A DNA stretch of 64,000 nt from positions 212,640-276,639 of the forward strand of contig NZ_VTGY01000025.1 in the NCBI RefSeq assembly GCF_009729075.1, in the 5' to 3' direction. This document shows, piece by piece, positions 50,670 to 57,267 of this stretch. The DNA is from Mycolicibacterium sp. CBMA 226. GTDB lineage: Bacteria > Actinomycetota > Actinomycetes > Mycobacteriales > Mycobacteriaceae. The notes beneath the pieces are model-generated. The model had not been told where the DNA came from and did not search any database. It worked only from the letters and a program-made list of their open reading frames with translations. Position 1 is the stretch's first letter. Each line of letters starts with the position of its first letter. The translations under genes and the position numbers were made by a program.

Positions 50670-51886
50670 GTTCCGCCACAACCTATCTACAGAACGCCAC
50701 CGCCGACCTCGGTGAACTGCGAGCGCACTTCGCACCGGCCTTCGCCAAGATCGCCGAGGCGAACCTGGAACGCGAACGCACCCGCACCTTTCCGCACGAG
50801 CAGGTGAGCCTGCTCAACGAAGCAGGATTCGGAACGCTGCGAATCCCTTTGGACCACGGTGGTTTCGGCGCTTCACTGCAGCAGGTGTTCCTCCTGCTCG
50901 CCGACCTGGGCGAGGCCGACGCCAACGTCTCGCACATCTGGCGCAACCATCTGGCCTTCGTCGAAGACCGTCTGAATGCGCCGGTTTCGGACACCAACGA
51001 CATCTGGCTCGAGCGGTTCCGTGCGGGTGAATTCGTGGGCGGCGGCTGGACCGAAGCCAACAATGTCACGCTGGCCAACCTGGTCACCACCGTCGCCGAG
51101 GAGGCGGACCACTACCGGGTGACCGGCACGAAGTTCTATGCCACCGGCAGCCTTTACGCCGGCTGGCTCGACGTGCTCGGCCGCGGTGATGACGGCGAAC
51201 TGCTCACCGCACTTGTGCGCGCCGACGGCCCCGGGGTCACCCTGATCGACGACTGGGACGGATTCGGCCAGCGCACGACGGCCAGCGGGACCGCCCGCTA
51301 TGAGCGGGTACGAGCCGAACGCGGCGACGTGTTTCCGGCGGCCGAGCGGTTCGCGTATCAAGGGCACTTCTACCAGACGGCGATGTTGTCGGTGCTCACC
51401 GGAATCACTCGGGCGGCGCTGCGGGACGGGTCGGCGGCGTTGATCGGGCGCAAGCGCAACTATCCGCAGGGACTGACCGAGGTGCCTTCCGACGACGCAC
51501 AGCTGCTGGCCGTCATCGGTGAGGTGTCCGCCGACGCGTTCGCGGCGGAGGCCGCGCTTGCCAGGGCCGGCGAGGCGCTGGACCGGATCGCCGGCGATGA
51601 CGACGGCGCGCAGCGGCGGCTGATCGCGGCCGAAGTGGCCGTGTCCCAGGCGCAGCTGGTGATCATCGCGGCCGCCCTGCGCGCCACCACGAACGTGTTC
51701 GACGCGCTCGGTGCGTCCGGGGTGTCCGAAGAGCGTGGCCTGGACCGACATTGGCGTAACGCTCGCACGCTGGCGTCGCACAACCCGCGGGTGTACAAGG
51801 CGCGCATCCTCGGCGATCACCTCATCAACGGCGCCGACCCGGTGCCGAACTTCGCGGCGCTAGGGCGTGGGGGACAAGGAAATTAG
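50666..51886 (+). CDS. acyl-CoA dehydrogenase-fold flavin monooxygenase (DszC/SfnB-like)
   Basis: A 406-residue protein of the acyl-CoA dehydrogenase superfamily. Its nearest relatives by pattern are the oxygenases DszC and SfnB used in organosulfur metabolism, and the catalytic Glu of true acyl-CoA dehydrogenases is not evident. Conserved pieces are FGTLRIPLDHGGFGASL, VGGGWTEANNV and DRHWRNARTLASHNPRVYK, the last typical of the DszC group. It contains no Cys. It is the last gene of the operon (ATGA overlap upstream), and converges on mddA with a 19-base gap. Confidence 0.9.
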   Translation: MSSATTYLQNATADLGELRAHFAPAFAKIAEANLERERTRTFPHEQVSLLNEAGFGTLRIPLDHGGFGASLQQVFLLLADLGEADANVSHIWRNHLAFVEDRLNAPVSDTNDIWLERFRAGEFVGGGWTEANNVTLANLVTTVAEEADHYRVTGTKFYATGSLYAGWLDVLGRGDDGELLTALVRADGPGVTLIDDWDGFGQRTTASGTARYERVRAERGDVFPAAERFAYQGHFYQTAMLSVLTGITRAALRDGSAALIGRKRNYPQGLTEVPSDDAQLLAVIGEVSADAFAAEAALARAGEALDRIAGDDDGAQRRLIAAEVAVSQAQLVIIAAALRATTNVFDALGASGVSEERGLDRHWRNARTLASHNPRVYKARILGDHLINGADPVPNFAALGRGGQGN

Positions 51887-51905
51887 GCGGCCCACCGCCG
51901 TTTGG

Positions 51906-52667
51906 TCAGAGCGCGTGATGCGGTCCTGCTGAGTGATGGTGGGGATGTAGCCCGGGGATCATCATCGGCACGTCGGCGCGGTAATCGCGGTACGAGTCGC
52001 CGAGGCTGGCGACCAGATCGTGCTCCTCGAGCTGGATCGCGATCAGGATGTACCCGGTGGTGGCGAGCGAGAACATCAGGTGCCCCGCCGTCATCGTCGG
52101 AGTGGCCCAGAACGCGACGAGGAAGCCGACCATGATCGGGTGCCGCACCACGCGGTAGAACAGCGTGGTCCGGAAAGGCAAGTCGCGGTACGGCTCTCCG
52201 CGCCACGCCAGGTACACCTGCCGCAGCCCAAACAGATCGAAATGGTTGATCATGAACGTCGACGTCAGCACGATCGCCCAGCCCGCCCAGAACAGCGTCA
52301 GCAGCACATAGCGCCCAGCCGGAGCGCTGACGTTCCAGATGACCTGTGGCATGGTCCGCCACTGCCAGTAGAGCAAGCCCAGCAGCAGGCTTGCCAGCAG
52401 GACGTAGGTGCTGCGTTCGACCGACTGCGGCACAACGCGCGTCCACATCCGTTTGAACGCCGGCCGCGCCATCACGCTGTGTTGCACCGCGAACAGGCCG
52501 AGCAGGATCACGTTGACCACCACCGCCTCGCCGATCGATGCGGTGATCCCGTGGTCGACGGTGCGGGGCACCACCACATTGCCCACGAAGCCGATGGCAT
52601 AGAGGAACGAGACCAGGAACACCGCGTAACACAGCGCCCCGTAGCCGAGTGTCAGATAGCGCTTCAT
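51906..52667 (-). CDS. mddA: methanethiol S-methyltransferase (MddA-like, NnrU family)
   Basis: A 253-residue integral membrane protein with about six hydrophobic segments. The motifs VPRTVDHGI, LLGLFAVQHSVMARP and VPQSVERSTYVLLASL, and the C-terminal YRVVRHPIMVGFL and EEHDLVASLGDSYRDYR, match MddA, which methylates methanethiol to dimethyl sulfide using S-adenosylmethionine. The start at ATG 52667 follows GGAGG. It lies directly after the organosulfur operon on the opposite strand and before the encapsulin unit. Methanethiol is the expected product if S-methylcysteine is handled next door. Confidence 0.85.
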   Translation of the reverse strand: MKRYLTLGYGALCYAVFLVSFLYAIGFVGNVVVPRTVDHGITASIGEAVVVNVILLGLFAVQHSVMARPAFKRMWTRVVPQSVERSTYVLLASLLLGLLYWQWRTMPQVIWNVSAPAGRYVLLTLFWAGWAIVLTSTFMINHFDLFGLRQVYLAWRGEPYRDLPFRTTLFYRVVRHPIMVGFLVAFWATPTMTAGHLMFSLATTGYILIAIQLEEHDLVASLGDSYRDYRADVPMMIPGLHPHHHSAGPHHAL

Positions 52668-52877
52668 CCTGTCCTCCGATTCTCGGAATGATCCGGTGAC
52701 GCCGTCCGCACCGGTCGACTTGCGCGCAGCATCGGGGAAGGCCCTAGATGCGGCCTGGATGTCGGAAACAAGTGCTGCGCGGCGGCCTGGCCGCAACGAT
52801 GAAGGAGGGGCCGGCAGATCGCCGGTCCGTGAAGTCACACCCGGCGCCGCAGCCCCTGGTCACTCTTCCAATATATT

Positions 52878-52947
52878 CCTCGCCGACCAGACGCGAAAAC
52901 CCCCAAATTCAGCAGAATTTGGGGGTTTTCACGACTGCTCGGCGAGG
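52878..52947. terminator. very long hairpin after the desulfurase gene
   Basis: A perfect 15-base stem (AAAACCCCCAAATTC / GAATTTGGGGGTTTT, loop AGCA, 52896-52929) extends outward with three mismatches to arms of about 33 bases (52878-52947). It begins immediately after the stop codon of the cysteine desulfurase gene, and would end the encapsulin transcript. Confidence 0.85.
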
Positions 52948-52948
52948 G

Positions 52949-54775
52949 TTAGGGCGAACCCTCGGCGATGCGGCGGACCGCGTCGATGAACACGTCGATC
53001 TCCTCGAACGTGTTGTAGAACGCGAACGACGGACGGACCGTCGCTTCGAGTCCCAGGCGCCGCAGGATGGGCTGGGCGCAGTGATGCCCGGCCCGCACCG
53101 CGATGCCTTCGGCGTTGAGCGCCTTGCCGACCTCCAACGGTTCGTGCCCGGCCAACACAAAGGACAGCACACTGGCCTTCTCGTCCGCCGTGCCCACGAG
53201 TCGCACTCCCGGAATGGCCGCCAACCGCGGGGTGGCGTACTCCAGCAGGGCGTGCTCGTACGCCGCAATTCGTTCGATGCCAATGCGTTCCACGTACCGG
53301 ATCGCCTCGCCGAGCCCCACGGCGTCGGCGATGTTGCCGGTGCCGGCCTCGAACTTGTTCGGCGGTCCCTGGAACACCGAACGCTCCAGCGTCACGTCGG
53401 CGATCATGTTGCCGCCACCCTGCCAGGGCGGGGTTTCGGCCAGCACGTCCTCGCGGCCGTACAGCACGCCGATGCCCGTCGGCCCGAAGATCTTGTGCCC
53501 GGAGAACACGAAGAAATCGGCACCGAGTTCGGCGACGTCGATCGGGATGTGCGGGACGGACTGCGCACCGTCGATCAGCACCCGGGCGCCGTAGCGGTGG
53601 CCCAGTTCGACGATCGTCTTGACCGGCGTCACCGTGCCGAGTGCATTCGAAACCTGCGTGGCCGCAACCAGTTTCGTCCGCGGGCCCAGCAGGTCCTCGA
53701 ACTCGCCGAGTAGCAGGTTGCCGGCATCATCGACGGGAGCAACCTTGATGACCGCGCCCGTCTGCTTGGCGATCAGCTGCCACGGAACGATGTTGGCGTG
53801 GTGCTCCAGGTGGGTGATGACGATCTCGTCGCCCGGGCCCAGGTGCTTGCCACCCCACGCGTACGCCACCAGGTTGATGGCCTCGGTCGTACCGCGGACG
53901 AAGATGATCTCTTCGGTCTTCGACGCGCCGATGAACCGCCGGACCGCCTCACGGGCATCCTCGTAGGCATCCGTGGCCCGCGCCGCCAACTCATGCGCGG
54001 CCCGGTGGATGTTCGAGTTCTCGTGGGCGTAGAAGTACGACAGCCGGTCGATGACCGACTGCGGCTTCTGCGTCGTGGCCGCGTTGTCGAACCAGATCAG
54101 CGGTTTGCCGTTGACCGTCTCCTTGAGGATCGGGAAATCGGCCCTGATCGCGTGGACGTCGAAGACCTCGTGATCGTCCTGGATGGACGGCACGGGCTCG
54201 GCGGGCCCGGGAGCCACCGCCGGGGACTGCAGGAAGTAGTAATTCCCGGCGTCTTCCGACGATGACGGCGGCGCACCGGACCAGTTGAGCTCTGGCACCG
54301 TCGGAACGGTGCCCGGCCAGGTCGGTGCGGAGCCCCTCGGCGCGACAGGAGCGCTTGGCGGCGCGGCAAGGACCCCCGGCACCGTCGGGACCAGACCCGA
54401 CGGCACCGCGAACGCTTCCAGTCCACCGAACGGCACCACCGGGCTCACCGCGTTACCGCGCGGTGCGACCGGCGCCGTGCCCGGCGGAATCCCTTCCGGC
54501 CCAGGCGAAGTCGGGGCCGGCGCGAACAGCTCCGGCACCGATACGAACTCGCCCGGCGTGCCCGGGTGTGCCAGACCGGCCGCGGTGGCGCCTGCCGACG
54601 TCGCCGTGGTCGCATCCGGGGCCACCCCGCGCGGTGCCACCTGAGTGGTCACCGGCGGGCTGTCCGGACCGGGCCGCAGACTGGTGGCGTAGATCTGGCT
54701 CGCCAGCGCCGAGAGTTGGGCTTCGCTCAGTGCCGTCTGTTCGCTCCCGCTCAGTGGCAGATCACTTGTACTCAT
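52949..54775 (-). CDS. cysteine desulfurase (SufS class) with encapsulin-targeting N-terminal domain
   Basis: A 608-residue protein. The C-terminal 400 residues are a SufS-type PLP enzyme that removes sulfur from cysteine: PLP Lys in FSGHKIFGPTG, catalytic Cys in RAGHHCAQP. The N-terminal 200 residues are disordered, Pro/Ala/Gly-rich, and contain three copies of VAPRG, each next to hydrophobic Pro-Val-rich patches. Such an extension is the cargo-loading domain of family 2A encapsulin desulfurases. The catalytic Cys is the only Cys in the protein. The gene overlaps the shell gene by 14 bases, so the two are coupled. Confidence 0.93.
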   Translation of the reverse strand: MSTSDLPLSGSEQTALSEAQLSALASQIYATSLRPGPDSPPVTTQVAPRGVAPDATTATSAGATAAGLAHPGTPGEFVSVPELFAPAPTSPGPEGIPPGTAPVAPRGNAVSPVVPFGGLEAFAVPSGLVPTVPGVLAAPPSAPVAPRGSAPTWPGTVPTVPELNWSGAPPSSSEDAGNYYFLQSPAVAPGPAEPVPSIQDDHEVFDVHAIRADFPILKETVNGKPLIWFDNAATTQKPQSVIDRLSYFYAHENSNIHRAAHELAARATDAYEDAREAVRRFIGASKTEEIIFVRGTTEAINLVAYAWGGKHLGPGDEIVITHLEHHANIVPWQLIAKQTGAVIKVAPVDDAGNLLLGEFEDLLGPRTKLVAATQVSNALGTVTPVKTIVELGHRYGARVLIDGAQSVPHIPIDVAELGADFFVFSGHKIFGPTGIGVLYGREDVLAETPPWQGGGNMIADVTLERSVFQGPPNKFEAGTGNIADAVGLGEAIRYVERIGIERIAAYEHALLEYATPRLAAIPGVRLVGTADEKASVLSFVLAGHEPLEVGKALNAEGIAVRAGHHCAQPILRRLGLEATVRPSFAFYNTFEEIDVFIDAVRRIAEGSP

Positions 54776-55685
54776 GGAAGTGGTCCACTCCGACGTCCTC
54801 GAGGACCGCCAGTGCGTCGTCGGTGAGCACCGCCAGCGACGAGTACAGCGTGACCAGGTAGGACGCGATCGCCGACCGGTTGATGCCGGTGAAGCGGACC
54901 GACAGGCCCGGGGCCTGCTCGCCGACCAGTCCCGGCTGGAACAGGCCGACCACGCCCTGGCGCTCCTCGCCGGTGCGGACCAGGATGAACTTCGTCTTCC
55001 CGTCCACCACCGGCACCTTGTCCGACGGGACGATCGGGATGCCGCGCCAGGTGATGAACTGGGCGCCGAAGAGGCTGACGACTGGTGGCGGCACGCCGCG
55101 ACGGGTCGCTTCCCGGCCGAACGCCGCCACCCCGAGCGGGTTGGTCAGGAAGAACGCCGGGGTCTTCCACACCTTGGTGATCAGCGAGTCGAGATCGTCC
55201 GGGGTCGGGGTGCCGCGCAGCGTCTGGATGGTCTGCTCGGGCGTGACCTGCGACAGCAACCCGTACTCCGGGTTGTTGATCAGCTCGGACTCCTGGCGTT
55301 CCTTGATGGTCTCGATGGTCAGCCGCAGCTGCTGGGCGACCTGGTCGTGCGGGCTGGAGTAGAGGTCGGAAACTCGGGTGTGCACGTCGAGCAGCGTCGA
55401 GATGGAGCGCAGCGTGTACTCGCGCGGGCTCGTCTCGTAGTCGACGTAGGTCTCCGGCAGCGGGTCCTCGTTGCCCGAACCCTGCTCGGCGTGGATGGCG
55501 ACCTGCTCGGGGTTCACCACGCGGTTCACGCGGTAGATACCGGCCTCAACAGGCACCCAGCTAAGCAGGTGCAGCAGGAATCGCGGGGTGATGGTCGACA
55601 GTTGTGGAACTGTCTTGGTGGCATTGGCTAGCTGCCTTGCGGCGAGATCGCCGAGGGCCTGCGATTCGTTCTGCGCAGACGTCAT
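54762..55685 (-). CDS. family 2A encapsulin shell protein (SrpI-like)
   Basis: A 307-residue HK97-fold shell protein of the family 2A encapsulins, known in mycobacteria as major membrane protein I and in cyanobacteria as SrpI. Markers are the N-terminal arm (ARQLANATKTVPQLSTITPRF...), PLPETYVDYETSPREYTL, and the C-terminal GINRSAIASYLVTLYSSLAVL. It would self-assemble into a nanocompartment holding the desulfurase encoded next. The ATG follows GGAGGT. The sequence has no Cys. Family 2A shells have been linked to sulfur starvation and, in Acinetobacter, to storage of elemental sulfur. Confidence 0.93.
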   Translation of the reverse strand: MTSAQNESQALGDLAARQLANATKTVPQLSTITPRFLLHLLSWVPVEAGIYRVNRVVNPEQVAIHAEQGSGNEDPLPETYVDYETSPREYTLRSISTLLDVHTRVSDLYSSPHDQVAQQLRLTIETIKERQESELINNPEYGLLSQVTPEQTIQTLRGTPTPDDLDSLITKVWKTPAFFLTNPLGVAAFGREATRRGVPPPVVSLFGAQFITWRGIPIVPSDKVPVVDGKTKFILVRTGEERQGVVGLFQPGLVGEQAPGLSVRFTGINRSAIASYLVTLYSSLAVLTDDALAVLEDVGVDHFHEYK

Positions 55686-55841
55686 GGGGGGCTACCTCCG
55701 ACGGGTTGGTGTTTGGGGATCCGGCGGCCACGATACGGCTTTACCGCAGCCGACACAGCCTTAGCGCGCATCGCGACCGAAACCAGTTCGATCATGAGCC
55801 GGTGTGATGAATTCGGTCGTGGCTTTTCCGCGCGAGTGACG

Positions 55842-55847
55842 TATGGT
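55842..55847 (+). promoter_or_regulatory. -10 box of the leaderless poly-Cys upstream ORF
   Basis: TATGGT ends 7 bases before the ATG of the upstream ORF at 55855. The position fits a transcript that begins at that ATG. Confidence 0.6.
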
Positions 55848-55854
55848 AGGCGGC

Positions 55855-55923
55855 ATGACCCACGACGGATCGCTGCGCATGCCCATGCGGCGCTGCTTCG
55901 TCGTGCCGTGTTGTTGTTGTTGA
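55855..55923 (+). CDS. leaderless poly-cysteine upstream ORF, probable cysteine attenuator
   Basis: A 22-codon ORF whose last codons encode VVPCCCC, four consecutive Cys before TGA, plus one earlier Cys. It begins 7 bases after a -10 box, without a leader, and ends 92 bases before the next gene. In mycobacteria, leaderless ORFs rich in terminal Cys codons act as cysteine-responsive attenuators of sulfur genes: ribosomes stall there when cysteine is scarce, which frees the downstream ribosome-binding site. The product itself is probably just a sensor. Confidence 0.85.
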   Translation: MTHDGSLRMPMRRCFVVPCCCC

Positions 55924-56015
55924 TTTTCGGACGCCGGCCCTCTGCGTTCTGCCCGCCCATCTTCTGGCGGAGCACGTATACGCGCTGTTCACAGCCACCA
56001 GAAAGCAACACAGCA

Positions 56016-57254
56016 ATGTCCTCCTCCCTGCTCGCAGCCACCCGCACCTCCGTCGCGGTCCGCCGTACCGTGCGCCGGGACGCTGAGATCGCCCGGATGA
56101 CCCGCTACCGCGGTGGCACCTATTCGCCGACCGTCGACACCGTGGTGTTCGCCGACGGGACAACTGCGCGCACCGATCTGATCCGGCTGAACCCGAACAT
56201 CGACGCGTACTCGCTCGACTTCCTCGGCGTGGCCCCCACCCGGCCGTCGCAGTACCGCCCGGCGAACTGGTCGGCGGTCCCCAACGTGGCGGCGCGCGCC
56301 TTCGAGGCCGAGGTGGACTGGATCATCCGCAACTCGTACCCGACTCTCGGCACCGTCGAGCTGAGCCGCCGCGTGCGGGCGGCCGGCCATCTCAGCGGTG
56401 ACGCGCACCTGGCCGAGCACGAGGCCATCGCCGCGACCCAGGCCGCGATCTGGCATTTCACCAACGGCCTGCGCTTGGACAACCGGCCCCTCAATGTGCC
56501 GGTCGCGGTCACCCGGGAACCGGGCGCCATCACCTTCGAGTTCGACGGCGAACCGCAATTGGGCAGCTACACCGTGGAATTGACCAGCGATACGGCCGTC
56601 TCGCTGGTGCTCCAGAAGTCGGTCGACGGGTCCTCGTGGCGCGAAGTCGCCGCGTCGGGACTCAACGTCGCCGCCGGCTACGGCCGCCACCGCCGCGGCA
56701 TCGGGGTCGGGGCCACCGCCTCGGACAGCCGTCCGGGCCGCCAGCACCGCGGGTACCGCTTCTACCGGCTCCAGGTGCTCGCCGACAGCGGGGCATTCGT
56801 CGACGTCGAAGACGTGACTTTCACGCTCCACGGCTCCGGCCACTACCGCAACGCCGAACGCGTTGTCGCGCTGTACAACTACCTCGTCGCCGGTGCCGAA
56901 ACCGCGCGCCGGCTGACGGTGGTGCCGCGGCTCGTGACCGATCGCGCCGTCGTCGGCGACGTCGTGGGCCCGTTCCGGTTCGAGGCGACCGACGCTGCCA
57001 CGCTCACCGCGGTGGGCGGCACGGTCGTCGATGCGGCGGGAGAACCGATCACCGCCCCGGTCGTCCCGGGCAGTGACATCTACCTGCGTCCCCTGTCAGG
57101 TGCGCGTCGGGTGACCGTCACCGCGAGTGTGCCTGCGGCACAGAACGGATTCGGCGGCCGGGTCATCACCGGGGTGGCGCACGACAGCAGCCTGACGCCC
57201 GTCGCCCTCGCGGTACCGACGCCGACCGTCATCGACTTCGAGCTGACCTTCTAG
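56016..57254 (+). CDS. thioester-domain (TQXA)-like protein lacking the thioester Cys
   Basis: A 412-residue protein. The N-terminal half has the TQXA thioester-domain pattern: TQAAIWHF at residues 141-148 and, at the place where secreted members have the Cys of a YCID-type motif, YSLD (Ser66). There are no Cys anywhere, so no Cys-Gln thioester can form. No signal peptide is visible, unlike surface adhesins of this family. The C-terminal half has beta-rich repeats. It is expressed behind the poly-Cys ORF, and is divergent from the encapsulin unit (330 bases apart), so it may act inside the cell with the encapsulin system. Confidence 0.8.
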   Translation: MSSSLLAATRTSVAVRRTVRRDAEIARMTRYRGGTYSPTVDTVVFADGTTARTDLIRLNPNIDAYSLDFLGVAPTRPSQYRPANWSAVPNVAARAFEAEVDWIIRNSYPTLGTVELSRRVRAAGHLSGDAHLAEHEAIAATQAAIWHFTNGLRLDNRPLNVPVAVTREPGAITFEFDGEPQLGSYTVELTSDTAVSLVLQKSVDGSSWREVAASGLNVAAGYGRHRRGIGVGATASDSRPGRQHRGYRFYRLQVLADSGAFVDVEDVTFTLHGSGHYRNAERVVALYNYLVAGAETARRLTVVPRLVTDRAVVGDVVGPFRFEATDAATLTAVGGTVVDAAGEPITAPVVPGSDIYLRPLSGARRVTVTASVPAAQNGFGGRVITGVAHDSSLTPVALAVPTPTVIDFELTF

Positions 57255-57267
57255 CCGAAATCGCTTG

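Noticed and set aside
50666..51886. A true acyl-CoA dehydrogenase of fatty acid degradation
   Set aside because: The catalytic Glu is not evident, and the operon partners and C-terminal motif point to the DszC/SfnB oxygenase group.
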